A stretch of 64,000 bases of DNA from positions 248,001 through 312,000 of the forward strand of contig CADCXD010000006.1 in the NCBI GenBank assembly GCA_902806575.1, in the 5' to 3' direction. Source of the stretch: Jackrogersella multiformis (Eukaryota > Ascomycota > Sordariomycetes > Xylariales > Hypoxylaceae). The notes below the pieces were generated by a model. The model saw only the letters and a list, made by a program, of their open reading frames with translations, ran no database searches and was not told the origin of the DNA. Position numbers and translations under genes: made by a program. Shown in pieces: positions 33,505 to 46,100 of the stretch; within the stretch, counting starts at the first letter, position 1; each line of letters starts with the position of its first letter.

Positions 33505-36490
33505 ATGCCCGGCCGGCAAGCACACGGACGCCCCCTCGGCAGCGCCCCGAGCACCAGCACCAGCGCCAGCGCAGGCAAGAAGACATCAAAGGCAAGATCA
33601 TCTAAGAAGGCTCTGAATGCCTTCTCCATCGCATCCCATGAATTTTCCGACCGCCAGAAGCGAACCCCGCGTAACCGTGAGTTGGACGTCCCGATCGAAA
33701 GCGGCAGCCGTGGCAAGCATGCGAGAGACGAGGATGAAGACGACGATGACGACGACGACGACGATAATGATGACGCGCCGCCGAGGAAGATGCGCCGCGG
33801 TGGCGCCAACCGCGACGAGGATGTCGAGTACGGGAGTGACAGCAGCGGGAACGAGTGGCGCATCGGTGTTGATGAAGATGATGATTCGGAGATAGACAGC
33901 GACGAGGCGTTTGGGGATAGCGATGAGGAGAGATTTGAGGATTACGCTTTTCGAGGGAGCAAGAAGCAGAAACAGAAGCAAAAGCAGAAGAAGAGAAAAG
34001 AGGTAATGAGAGGTAGCTTGGGAGACTGCTGTTATTCGTGGCTAATACGATGTATAGGATGATGACGATGAAGATGTTGATGACGCCGACGGCGCTTCTT
34101 TAGGGTCGGATGCTATCGACCTTGCGCAGGCTCTAGATATGTCAATGTCGGAAGACGATGGAGAACCCGCAGCTGCCCAGGAAGAATCTGGGTCTGATGA
34201 GGAATCCGACGACGAAGACGACGAAGCATCCGGCGATGAATCTTCTGATGTCGAGGACGATGACGATGACGACGACGACGCATCGGAATCTGGCATCAAT
34301 GCATGGGTTTCTCAGTTCTCTGGAGTGAAGGATACGGACGAACAAGAAGTCGTCCCGACAACTACAAAACCGAAGCTCGGGTTGAAAGATTTGGGTCTAT
34401 TAGGAATCAAGGATCCTCAGATCAAGAAGTCTCTTAAGCTCATGACGAAAGAGGAAAAATCCAGCAAGCCGCAGAAGCTTGACGTGCCGCTCGCGAGACG
34501 TCAGCAGGCAAAGCTCGATCGCAGTGCCGCATACGAGAAGACGAATGAATCCCTAGACCGATGGACCGAAACCGTGAAGCATAACAGACGAGCAGATCAT
34601 CTGGTCTTTCCACTGCCGCAGACGGAAACCGGTCTCGCTAGGCACGACAACAGCGAAATCCAACCCCTGAATCCTAAAGCCCCCGGGACTGAATTGGAAC
34701 AGGCTATCCTCGCAATTATGGAAGAAAGCGGGCTGGGACCGAGCGCCAAGAAAGAGGCGAAAGAAATGGATGACTTAGGGTCTGCAGATGCTCAGGGTAT
34801 CTCTAAAGATAACCTCAAAGAGCTGTGGCAGCAGAAACGACGTGAGAGGGAGCTTAAGTCTCGAGAAGACGCAAGAGCAAAACGCATCAAGAAGATAAAG
34901 AGCAAAGCATATCATCGAGTACACCGGAAGCAAAGGGAGAGAGAGGAAATAAAGGAACGCGAAGTCATGGTCGCAGCTGGAGAAGTCGACTCGGAAGAGG
35001 AACGCGAAGCCCAGGACCGCCAGCGAGCTACGGAGAGAATGGGCGCTCGGCATAGGGAGAGCAAATGGGCCAAGATGAAGAACAAGAACGGCCGTGCCGC
35101 GTGGGACGACGACGTTCGAGTGGGCGTAGCGGATATGGCCCGACGAGATGAAGAGCTGCGCCGCCGTATCGAAGGGAAACCGTCCAAGGCAAACGATGAC
35201 TCAGATGAGGATTCGGACTATTCAGGTGGCTCTGATGACAACGATGAGCGAAAGAGACTTTTGAAGCAGCTTAACGAGGTTTCGGACGGGGACGACGCGC
35301 AACCAAAATCGAAGTTGATGAATATGCAATTCATGAAGAAGGCGGAAGCGGCAAAAAGGAAGGCTAACGATGACCTGGTGGCTGAAATACGACGGGACTT
35401 AGATTCCGATGCCGAAGATGGCCACGATTCTGACGACGGTCCTGAGGATGTTGGTCGACGAAAGTTCGGTCAGCCATCAACAAAGTCGAGCGACAAACTC
35501 GTCAAGATCAGCAGGAAAGACAAGACAGACAAAGCAGATCTACAAGCTGCTAGAGATAACATCGCAGCTAACTCAGTTAGTCGTTCGAAAGGCCTCTCGG
35601 CCCCTGTCTCGCAAGACGCCAGCACGAACTCGATAGCGGGAGCTTGGAGCCAGCCCTCGGCAGCCGGACCTCCTAGGAAACAACGAGGCAAGAGGGCAGG
35701 GCCCAGCACAGACGTCCTCGAGCTCGGCACCGACTCCGTGGCGGTAGCCGCTCCAGCCGCTCCAGCAAGGAAGCCCAAACCCAACAAGAAGCACGCGGAC
35801 GGGTCGTCAGACGACGACGACGACGATGAAAGCCACCTGCCCATCCGGTTCCGCGAGCAGGACCTTATCGAGAAGGCCTTCGGCGGCCTGGACGTGGTGG
35901 CGGAGTTCGCGCAGGAAAAGGCGGCGGCCGAGGCGGACGACGACGACAAGATCGTCGACAGCACGCTGCCCGGCTGGGGCAGCTGGGTCGGCGACGGCGT
36001 CAGCAAGCGCGAGACCGCGCGCCACCGTGGCCGCTTCCTCGCTAAGGTGGAGGGCGTCAAGAAGGCCGACCGCAAGGACGCGAAGTTGCGGGGCGTGATT
36101 ATTAACGAGAGGCGCATCAAGAAGGTATGCTATTTTACGTCTCATATCTCCTATTTCCTATGTACACCTACACCTAGACCTACCACGCATCGGGTCTACG
36201 GTTCTATGTTAGCCTACGTCGGCACTAGGCATTAAGCCTTAAGATCATCACTACCTAGGCATTTACACACAAGCACGGCGACTGAATAACTAACCAACGC
36301 GTAACAGAACGACAAGCTCTTGGCCTCCCAGCTGCCGCACCCCTACGAGTCGAGGCTGCAGTACGAGCGCGCGCTGCGGCTCCCCGTCGGCCCCGAGTGG
36401 ATGACCAAGGAGACCTTCCAGCAGGCTACCAAGCCCAGGGTCTTGGTCAAGCAGGGAATCATCGCGCCTATTGCGAAGCCTACCCACTAG
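33505..36490 (+). CDS. utp14: U3 snoRNA-associated protein 14 (SSU processome)
   Basis: Utp14 is a nucleolar component of the small-subunit processome and activates the helicase Dhr1 to release U3 snoRNA during 18S rRNA maturation. Three exons (33505-34002, 34058-36124, 36308-36490) give 915 residues. The N-terminal third is very acidic with Asp/Glu/Ser runs and a Lys/Gln-rich block. The family signature KIKSKAYHRVHRK is present, followed by REREEIKEREV. The RHRESKWAKMKNKNGRAAWDDD block and the GWGSWVGDGVSKR segment toward the C-terminus are also typical. The end, ATKPRVLVKQGIIAPI, is conserved and lies on the last exon after a 183-nt intron. An ATG in good context (CACCATGCC) defines the start. 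Confidence 0.96.
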
Positions 36491-37100
36491 GGGGGTGGAG
36501 TGCGCGGAGGTGTTTGGTGTGTCTGGAGTCTCTGAGATATAGATGTGAATGTGATGGGCTGCATGCTCGCTCGGGTTAGGGGTCTGCATCGAGGTACAAC
36601 CAGATACATACGGCCACATTACAGGAGCGGGAAAATGGAAAATTACGGCGTTGCGCCGTTTCGAAATTAGACCAGATCATATCGCGATGCTTGCATACCT
36701 GCCTCTCTGCGTATCCGTTGATGTGCTCGTGGCCTTGAAGCTTGCGCTTGACGTAGGTAGTGTGAACTTGCCGAGCCGAGACAGCGAGGAGACTTGCGTA
36801 AAAAGGGGGTCAGACCGAAAATATTACCGTCAAGATAGTTAGTTAGGCAAAGTGCTTGACACCTATCACACGACGTAGTAAATACCCGTGTGATAGATAA
36901 TTACCTATTATTCGTAAGCACGACTTGCTACTAGGTACCTAGGTAAATGCAGTAGATGCTCGAATTCATCAGGGGGTATAACTATGCACCATTCGCCCGC
37001 CATACACTTCTGCTTCTACTCCTACATCGACCTCCTCATCCACTACTGCAATATGTCTCCTTTGATTAGACACGTAGGTCCCTAGTATGCACCTCCCTAT

Positions 37101-37132
<32 letters not shown>

Positions 37133-37136
37133 GTAC
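36491..37136. other. Convergent intergenic region between Utp14 and the G-patch gene
   Basis: About 650 bp with one ACCTAGGT near 36939 and a (CA)n tract ending four bases before the stop codon of the G-patch gene. No gene is supported. Confidence 0.6.
37107..37132. repeat. (AC)n microsatellite in a 3' UTR
   Basis: Thirteen AC dinucleotides lying immediately downstream (on the minus strand) of the stop codon of the G-patch protein gene. It would be transcribed as a GU repeat at the very start of that 3' UTR. Confidence 0.9.
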
Positions 37137-39425
37137 TCACTCCTCCTCATCGTCGCTGCTGTCGCCAAAGATCCCCTTCAGGACGCTTTCGTCGGCTCGC
37201 GTGCCCTCCAACGCCTCGTTTACTTCTGCGTTTACTACGACTTGTCCCTTGAGCTGTGGTGGGGGAGGAGGTGGCGGTGCTTCTAATGCTTCTGATGCTT
37301 TGGACGATGATGCCGATGCCGATGCCGCTGCCGAGGTAGATGTGCCCTCCTGCGGCCGTGCCTGTATCTGCGCCGACCGCAACAGCTCGTCCAGCGTCAT
37401 CTTGCCCTCGGCAAACACGCCCGCACTCGCCGAACCGCCAAGCCCGCCAAGCCCACCAAACGCATCCTTCGCCGCCCCGGCCGCGGTAGTCCTAGCCTCG
37501 GGCCGCCGGCCCTGCGAGTCCGGCTGCACGTGCTCGGGGGGCCTGACATTGAACCTCTTGCACAGCAGCCTGGTGGGATAGAAGTCGGCCGCGGACCTGG
37601 TGACGGGGCCGTACATGCCGAGGCTGGCGGCCTCCTCGGCGGGGTCGAGCGGCTTGGGGGGCGGGCGCGAGACCAGGTCGCGGGCGGGCGGGAGGAGGAG
37701 GTTGGAGGTCGCGGAGGCGGCGGACGAGGAGGTGGTGAAGCGCGAGGCCATGGCGCCGGTCATGGGCTTGAAGATGAGCGCGCAGCTGCGGAACTCGTGC
37801 AGCTCGCGCAGGTAGTCGTCGGGGGCGGCGTGGGCGCCGGGCGCCGGCGGCGTCTGCGTGGCCCCCGCGCTGAACTCCAGGTACGCCCTATACCGGCGGC
37901 GCTTGGGCTCGTCGTCGGCGTAGGGCGTGGCGCCGCCGCCCGCCGCGCCGCGCGCTATGGCCGCCGCCGCCGTGGCCTTGTCGAGCTCCGGGATCTGGCG
38001 CAGCAGCTCGAGCCGCTTCTCCTCCTCGCCCAGGGCGTAGCCCTCGGGGACCTCGCCGCGGCCCGGGGGCAGGCCGGGCTTCCCGGTCGCGGTGGCGAGC
38101 CGGTCGCGCGCCGAAGACGACAGGAAGTCGAAGACGGACTTGCCGGGGAGCTGGGCTTCGCCTAGGAGGGCGGCGCGGGATCTGGGGTCGAGTTTGGAGG
38201 ATCTGGCCGCGTCGGCTGTGGATGTGTAGGGGGATGATGACGAGGATGGGTCTGTGGCCGCATTGGGTTCGCGTTGCCTGCTGGACTTCCAGCCTGCGGG
38301 TATTTCGGGCGGGGGGTACTTGTTGACTTCCGAGCTGAGAGTGGTCGTTAAGCCGTCCGTCTCGATGCCAAAGACGAAGCCGTCGAGTGGCAGGCGGCCG
38401 TCGTAGCATTTATGTAGGTTCTTGGCGGCCTGCGCGAGGGCGTTCTTGCGGGATATGAAAACCGGCGCCGAGCGCAAGGTCGGGTTGGCTGGCGTATTCG
38501 CCTTTTTCTTCTTTTTGTCGCCGCCTATGACCCGGTTGTATGATATGCGCGGGCCGATCTCGTACGGGTCTTCGTCGTCGGATCCCGTGTCGTTTAGGAC
38601 GCCGATGCCGATGCCGCCTTTGGCAAATTTAGTTGGTTTCTTCTTCAGCGCGCCAGGTCGTATTAAAGGCCCGTTTTGCGAGTCCTCGTCGGAGTTCGAA
38701 CCTGCTTCCGCCTGCACGCCGGCTCTGATCGGGGTTAACCTGGACTCCCGCTCGTAGCCTAGGCCCTTGCGATCTAGCTTCTTGTTGAACGAAATCATGG
38801 ATACGTTATCCGGTGCGAAGAGGAACGTGTCGCCTCTGTCTCGAGCAGAACTGCTTGGCCTGCCGTTGCTCGCGTCAAGTCGAGCTCCCCGGCGGACTTT
38901 GGGACCAATGCCTTGGCCCTCCTTCCATCCCATCTTCTTTAGAAGCTTCACGCCCATCGTCTCCCCCTGGGCTCGGAACAGATCCGCAAGCTGCCCATCA
39001 CGCCGTACCAACCCGTGCTCATCCGCAGATCCTAAGCCGGCGAACCCCTGCGCGGTCTGCAGCTTCTGCGCTTCTTCGGCGTCGGCGAGATCCTCGTCGT
39101 CCATGAAGTCCTCGGGCCGCTGCTGCTTGGCGGCAGTGTCGTCTTTGCGGCGGTTCGCGCGAGACGAGACGAAGGTGGACGGCGTCCATCCCTCCTTAGA
39201 CCCGACGGTGTTGAAGTAGCCCGCGCTGAACCCCCCGGTGAAGGCGCCATGCAGGCGCTTGCGGCCGCGCTCATCCCGCACTTCCTGCTTCCATACCGGG
39301 ACGTAGGAGCCGTCGTCGCGGACCTCGGGGTCGAGAGGTGGCAAGGGAGTACCGAAGAGCACGTACGGAGACTGCTGGGCTTGGAGGTCGGCTTCGAAGG
39401 TTGCGCGGGATCGCTTGTATGACAT
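37137..39425 (-). CDS. G-patch domain protein of the GPATCH1/TGH family
   Basis: GPATCH1-type proteins are spliceosome-associated partners of DEAH helicases; in animals the partner is DHX35. This is a single exon of 762 residues. The start was chosen at 39425 (MSYKRSRATF) because the conserved N-terminal DUF1604 block follows soon after; the open frame extends further upstream into non-conserved sequence. That block includes RKRLHGAFTGGFSAGYFNTV and continues through GWTPSTFVSS and PEDFMDDEDL. The G-patch is GVKLLKKMGWKEGQGIG. A middle block with CYDGRLPLDGFV is typical of the family. The C-terminus ends in GIFGDSSDDEEE. Codons around 37.4-38.2 kb are extremely GC-rich compared with the 5' half. 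A large antisense open frame there is a shadow. Confidence 0.92.
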   Translation of the reverse strand: MSYKRSRATFEADLQAQQSPYVLFGTPLPPLDPEVRDDGSYVPVWKQEVRDERGRKRLHGAFTGGFSAGYFNTVGSKEGWTPSTFVSSRANRRKDDTAAKQQRPEDFMDDEDLADAEEAQKLQTAQGFAGLGSADEHGLVRRDGQLADLFRAQGETMGVKLLKKMGWKEGQGIGPKVRRGARLDASNGRPSSSARDRGDTFLFAPDNVSMISFNKKLDRKGLGYERESRLTPIRAGVQAEAGSNSDEDSQNGPLIRPGALKKKPTKFAKGGIGIGVLNDTGSDDEDPYEIGPRISYNRVIGGDKKKKKANTPANPTLRSAPVFISRKNALAQAAKNLHKCYDGRLPLDGFVFGIETDGLTTTLSSEVNKYPPPEIPAGWKSSRQREPNAATDPSSSSSPYTSTADAARSSKLDPRSRAALLGEAQLPGKSVFDFLSSSARDRLATATGKPGLPPGRGEVPEGYALGEEEKRLELLRQIPELDKATAAAAIARGAAGGGATPYADDEPKRRRYRAYLEFSAGATQTPPAPGAHAAPDDYLRELHEFRSCALIFKPMTGAMASRFTTSSSAASATSNLLLPPARDLVSRPPPKPLDPAEEAASLGMYGPVTRSAADFYPTRLLCKRFNVRPPEHVQPDSQGRRPEARTTAAGAAKDAFGGLGGLGGSASAGVFAEGKMTLDELLRSAQIQARPQEGTSTSAAASASASSSKASEALEAPPPPPPPQLKGQVVVNAEVNEALEGTRADESVLKGIFGDSSDDEEE

Positions 39426-42400
39426 GGGCGATCGTCCTGGCGAGGAGGAAATAGGGGAAATAAGATTTTTATCTGGCCTAGCACAGCTCCTTTTGCTTGT
39501 TGGAATTTGAGGTGTTGATGTTAAGAGATGTGTCTGAAGTAGGTACCTTTGAAGTAGGTACCTAGGTAATCCGAGATCTGAACAATGAAGCTGGTGAAGT
39601 TTCTTATCGATAAACAATAATTGAATGGCGTTAGAGAAAGATCCATTGACACATGCTAGCTTCTGCATAAGTACCTTAGTATCTTCTACTCGAATGTATG
39701 TGATTTGATTACGTAAACAAGCCGTGTAAATGGCATGATTTTATCAAGGCAGTTATGATTGTATTATTTCACTACCTAGGTAGGTACTTGCTTCGTCATG
39801 ATACCTTCCTGGGATATAGGCAATGGCTGATTCTCTCTACCTACCTAGGTAGGTATTTTATAACTACATGTACCTAGTCTAATCTACCTCGATTTTAAGG
39901 GAATTTTGGTATACCTGTTTAAATACCTATCGATCATAGATGGATAAGACGAGACAGTAGGTATGTCACAATCTATTTACGTCACACTTAAAGGGCAAGG
40001 TTCGTAGATTCTCTAGGGCCCAATACCTACCTGGGTACCTAGGTAAGCTGACATGAAGAAACTTGGACGAAGTAGATATTGAAGTTTGAAAAGGTAGTGT
40101 AGTTTAACTCTGCTTACCTAGGTACCTTATTATGTAAATATTGTTCAAATAAAGGAGTTAACCAAAACTAACTTACATTCACATATCATAATTGGTTTAA
40201 ATCTAAACATGTAACTGATAAGTTAAGTTAGATAAATTTAGAATCTAGACGTTTTACTACTTAAATAAATATTATGCTATGTTAGACTCTTTTAGAAAAG
40301 ATGTGACCGGTGTTACAGGCGAGCCTTCGTTAGGTAAAAGCATGGTAAAACCTAAAAAGGTCATCATAACCTTGGAAGTTTGACCAAGTTTCACACTTAC
40401 TTATATATATATACCTACCTACTAGGTAGGTATATAACAATCTACCTACCTGTATGGATATATTAAAGAAGTAAATATAGATACCTGCTAGCCAGGTGTG
40501 AAGATAATTAAGCTACCAGCTACCAGCGAGATACCAATAGCATTAACAGGAACTGAACCTATTCTCACTAATAGATGAGACCTCGCCTGGTAAGAATACA
40601 TCTTACATACCTACCTAGGTAGGTAGGTATTAAGCATTCAAGCTTACTTGAGTAGATACTTGTATGACATTGAGCAAACAAGCTTCTATGCGTACCTAGG
40701 TATGTGAAGGTAGATGGATGGGTTGATAGGATTTGTTGAGGTACGTTGTAATGCGCCGAATGAGAAAGTATAATACACCGGGGATATCTTTCAATATTGA
40801 GGTCATCCGTTATTAAGGTCATCCGTTATTGAAGTCATCCGCGGTAGGACATCCTGATTCCCGATGTGGTTCAATAGAACTGTGCTTTCCATCGTTGCTC
40901 CATTAGGATCCAGCTCGCTTCATAGTCCAATCAAGCCGTCAAGCTGTATCCTTATTCAATAAGTGCACAGGAACGGAAAGTCTCAAATTGTCAACCTATC
41001 ATAGTCCCTGGTTGACCGAAGAAGAATAGGGAGCAAGTAGCAAGTAGCAAGGACCAAGGACTACATAGTAAGGAGCAACAATTCCTTGATGTCCATCATC
41101 TTCCTAATTCAGCCCGGCTAAGCTTTGATTCTGCGATAGGTACAACCTTGTTAGACACTTACCTGACTATTGTCGTCATCTGTGGATACCCCTCCAAATC
41201 ATCACATATGCACAAATCATCCTCGTTACTCTTACAATGTGTACATACACTAGTAAGTATGTAAGAGATCACGAATGGGAACAGGAGGATTCAACAGTTA
41301 AAACGTAGTACGTGTAGCTAGGTGACTTGTTCGTTATTAGCTTTGTTGTCTTTTTTATAACGTATTCTTTTTAAAGGTATCAATAGCTTACTTTCACGTT
41401 GGCTCGATTAAAGATGTGCTGTTTCTTGACTGTCGAATACATGGTTTAGTTGTGAATATTAGTATGTCTACCAGCCTATGTACCTAGGTACGCTAGAGTA
41501 TAAGTGGTGGACTTGTATTAATAAAGGACCGCAAAGTTCGTTAGTTCCAGGGGCCGCTCTTTAAATTTCATCGCCTTGTACTCCTTTGTACGAGCCCAGA
41601 GCCATATCACCTACCAACCGGGCAGCCGGGCAACGTAAGGTGCACACTACCAGGTAACTACCTCCTAGATATCCATACCTTAGGTACCTAGGTAGGTAGG
41701 TAACGGAGGCATGCGGCTAACATAGCTCCATCCAGTAGAAGGCATTAATAGGTACCTAGGTAGGTAAAGTTCTGACCTAATCTGTTAATCACTACCTAGG
41801 TACCTAGGTGGATTATAAGTGTGCCATTCGGCAATCCATGGATGTCAGATTCTTTATTTCTTGCCTTTTGTTCCCTTTTTCTTCAGGTATTAGGTAGGTA
41901 GATATATCTGAAGACTGGACCATGTTCTTACACTTTCAGACACGACCTCGGGACTCAACAAATATATACCTACCTAAGCTAGCTTCGCCTTACGAGACCT
42001 TTTGTATGGCCTACGGGGTGGGTTCAATTGCGATCTTCCTTCCCTTGCCACTGTATCATCAGAACTTCAAAAGTTGTTCCCGCTCTCGTGTTCTGGGCAC
42101 ACGGGTTGCCGGTACTAAGTGAATTTCCCCGGTGGAGGTACATTAGTAGTTCCTTATTAGACTGTCGTTATTAGATGGTCCTTATTACTACACGTACCTA
42201 CCTATGCACAGCACCTACGTGTAACCTTAGACTCTAGAGTGTTAAACTTATTGACCTGGTACCTACCTCCTAGGCTGCTAGGTAGATATGTACCTAAACT
42301 AGGTACATATACTAGGTACCTCGATAAATCCAAGGTTCTAGGTTATTATATTTCCCACCCCGCCGTTATCACCACGTATTACGGTATTAGTACATAAACT

Positions 42401-43107
42401 AGGTACCTACCGACGAATCAGCCCGTAATAATTTACCTAGGTACCTACCTACATACAATAAATACAGCGTCCGACTTGTACTATGTAGACCCGCGAGACG
42501 CTAGCGCATCCCCGGTCCAATTAAGTCCTCCTCCTTGGGGATGTAAAAGTGGTTAAAAGGTGGTACCTTGGTAAAAGGGAAAATGAGTGACGAGGCTCCC
42601 ACCTGTAGAGTCTTGTGAAGTCTTGTACTATTATGTAGTAACTCACAAGTCACAACCCTGGAAGTTGTAAGTTGTATCAACAGTACCACCACCAAGGTAG
42701 AACTCTCTTTTAGTTGTGTGGTACCAACATCCTAATCCCCAAATCCAATCCCGCACTAGGTAGGCACGATTTCCCTATGTCCAGGCTGTCGCTCTTACCT
42801 CTACACTTGGTAGGAGGTACTCGCTAGCAACAGTGCCCAAATCTCTCAGGAAACTGCCCAGCAGCACCGAACCAAGCTGGAAATACCAACCCGCAACCCG
42901 CAACCCGCAACCTGCCAACCTACACTACCCAGGTAGACCGTAGAAAATCCATTTCATTTTTCATTAATTTTGACTTTTTATGGATCAGAAGCATCGGCCT
43001 CATTCAGGCCTTGTCACATCAGCTCGTTCCCCCCTTGTTATTCAATAATCATACTGTATGGCATTGCTGTAGCAATAGCAATTAGCAGTAGCAATAGCAA
43101 CCAAGAG
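39426..43107. other. Gene-free region with the densest palindromes, upstream of KIN1
   Basis: About 3.7 kb without a supported gene, AT-rich around 40.1-40.5 kb. ACCTAGGT copies lie near 39559, 39776, 39846, 40039, 40119, 40615, 40696, 41482, 41687, 41755, 41795, 41803 and 42437. Most are extended to TACCTAGGTA or longer. The last few hundred bases should be the KIN1 promoter and leader. They include CAACCCGC repeats near 42890-42912 and GCAATAG repeats near 43070-43100. Confidence 0.55.
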
Positions 43108-46100
43108 ATGTCAACTCCAACAACTGAAAATCAACACCAACATCACAATCAGCATCGTCACCATCACCATCAACCTCACCATCAAACCCGCCCTTCGTCG
43201 TTGTCTTCGACTCCGCGATCCCATCAATCCCAACTTCCCGTGAGAAGTCACTCGACACGTTCACGCCCGACCAGTTCCACTGCCGCTTCACCTTCCCAAC
43301 AACAGCACGCCTCCGCTCCACATCCGACTTCTCATTCTCATTCCGTCTCGACGTCTCACCATCGGAGTAATCACAGCCGCCAAACCTCCTCTTCTGGTCG
43401 ACCCCTCCAAGACATCTTACCAAAGAAAGACTATGAGACCTCGAACGTAGTCGCTACCCACTATCAGTCAAAGCGGAGTTCTAGTAAAGACCATCCTCCG
43501 CCGATCTCCCGCGGTACCGATTCCAAACCCGTCCATCGTCGAAGCAGTACTCGATCAACACACAGTCATAAAGACATGGCTGGGCCAACCGCCGTCGCGA
43601 ACAACGCTGGCCCAGCTACCATCCCGCCCGTCATGCAGGCCGCAGTAGATGCTCGAGCCACTGGTAATAAGCAAAAAACCTCGAGAACATCCATCCCGAC
43701 GCAATCTGGAAAATGGATTCTAGGCAAGACTATCGGTGCTGGCAGTATGGGTAAAGTCAAACTCGCTCGCAAAGAGGACGGGACAGAACAGGTCAGTCGT
43801 TCGTTCTATAATTCTTACAATCCTCCTCTCTTCTCTCTTCCCTCTTCTTAATTCCCCGCCAATTCAATAGAGCCACTTATTAACCCTGATTGTCGTCCAG
43901 GTTGCTTGTAAAATCATTCCACGAGGCTCTACCGAAGATGGGCATCACAGTCGAGCTGATAAGGAGAGAGCCGACCAGTCAAAGGAAATACGAACCGCGC
44001 GCGAAGCAGCAATCGTAACTCTTCTGCAGCATCCGCACATCTGCGGTATGCGAGATGTCGTTCGAACAAATTATCATTGGTACATGCTTTTTGAATATGT
44101 GAACGGTGGTCAAATGCTGGACTACATCATCTCTCACGGGAAGTTAAAGGAGAAGCAGGCCAGGAAATTTAGCAGGCAGATTGCAAGTGCCCTTGACTAT
44201 TGTCATCGGAACAGCATAGTTCACCGCGACCTGAAGATCGAAAACATCCTTATCAGTAAGACTGGGGACATCAAGATCATCGACTTCGGCCTCAGCAACC
44301 TCTTCGCCCCCCGTGGCCATCTCAAGACATTCTGTGGCAGTTTATATTTCGCAGCTCCTGAACTTCTCCAGGCACGAGCCTATACTGGACCTGAGGTTGA
44401 CGTGTGGAGTTTTGGTATTGTGTTGTATGTGCTGGTTTGCGGCAAGGTTCCCTTCGATGATCAAAGCATGCCAGCTCTGCATGCGAAGATTAAGAAAGGT
44501 GTAGTCGACTATCCGAGTTGGCTTTCTAATGGTAAGTAACCTAGTCTCGAGTAGTTTGCCTCCCATTGCTAACATTTACTCAGAATGTCGATCCCTTCTG
44601 TCCCGTATGCTTGTCACCGACCCGAAACAACGGGCCACGATGTTCGAGGTCATGAATCACCCTTGGATGATAAAGGGCTACGGGGGCCCACCTGAAAACT
44701 ACTTACCCGCTCGTGAGCCCCTGACTCTCCCCTTAGAACCAGAAGTCATCAGCGCCATGACCGGCTTCAACTTTGGCCCCCCGGAGGTAATCAAAGCTCA
44801 GCTCGCGAAAGTGATCGATTCCGATGAGTACAAGCGTGCCGTAACGCTTCTACAGAAGGAGAAAGAATTGCCGCCTGCCCCTAAGGACCCCGAGAAGAAG
44901 CGAGGGTTCGGATTTGACTTCTACAAGCGACGAAATTCTGGGAGTAGCCGTGATAACTTGTCGACCCCGAGCACAGACGCTCTCCAGATTGGTGCCGACC
45001 CACTCAATGCCTTTAGCCCTCTAGTTTCTGTTTATTATCTAGTAAAGGAGAAACAGGAGCGGGACAAGGTAGAGGCCGTACCGAAGTCGCACACGCCAAA
45101 GAATGTCGCGGACTCCCCGATGCCAGAAATCGCGCCTCCGCCCGAAGCGCACACCAACTCAGCGACCTACGAGATGGCCGGGGAGAAGGCCACCGGGGGA
45201 AGAACGAGGCCTCGTGCCAGAACGCATGGAGAAGATGATGCGATGGAGGAGATCAAGAAGGTCCACATGGCGCAGAACGTACCCGTTCCTCCGGACACCC
45301 CCGCTGATCTGCCGCCGAAGAAGGAAAGTACCACTATTGGGATCCTTCGGCGGTTCAGCACTCGGCGACGTCGAGAACCGGAGAGGTTGGATAAGGATCG
45401 TTCTCATCCCCCTGTGGTTCAGGTTCACTCACCAGCTGAAACGCCGGTAACCCCGCGAAAGAGCTTCAGCATTCGCCGGTCGAGGCGTGAACGAGACGAC
45501 GATAGCCAATCGACTAGGTTGCGGTCCGGTAGTAGTCAGCCGCAACACCGAGATCTGCTCAGTCCGCCACTCTCCGCCGGCGGCACCTTGTCCGGAAGTA
45601 AAAAGGGTCTGGGACGGTCTACTAGTGTGAGTTCGGCAGAATTCAGAAGGCGACCTTTCGGGTCTGCCAACAGAATCGCCAAAGAACCACCGCCGACTAG
45701 TGGCTCCGATCAGTCGGCAGCTACCGATAAAATCCAGCCGGAACCGAAGAGCACCCTAAACTCGCGCGCCACCTCTATGAGAGCAAGACCACTAGGTCAT
45801 GCCCGTCGAGAGAGCATCCAAGCAAGGAGGATGCGTAGGGAAGGTGCTCGCGCTACGGATGTGCCCGAAGAGACGGACCAGGAACTGGGCGAAGGTAGTG
45901 GAAACTCCGTGGAGCGCCTGGATGACTCCGAGTTAGCCAAGCCAGTGTTCCTGAAAGGTCTTTTCAGCGTCTCCACCACGTCGGGGAAGTCAGTGCCTGC
46001 TATTCGTGCAGACGTTAGGAGGGTATTGAAGCAGCTTGGTGTCGACTACACGGAAATCCGTGGAGGCTTCTACTGCCGCCGCATACCTAGCATCGATCTC

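Noticed and set aside
37530..38165. 211-codon open frame antisense to the G-patch gene
   Set aside because: It has Gly/Arg-rich composition forced by extreme GC codons on the other strand; no protein family is visible.
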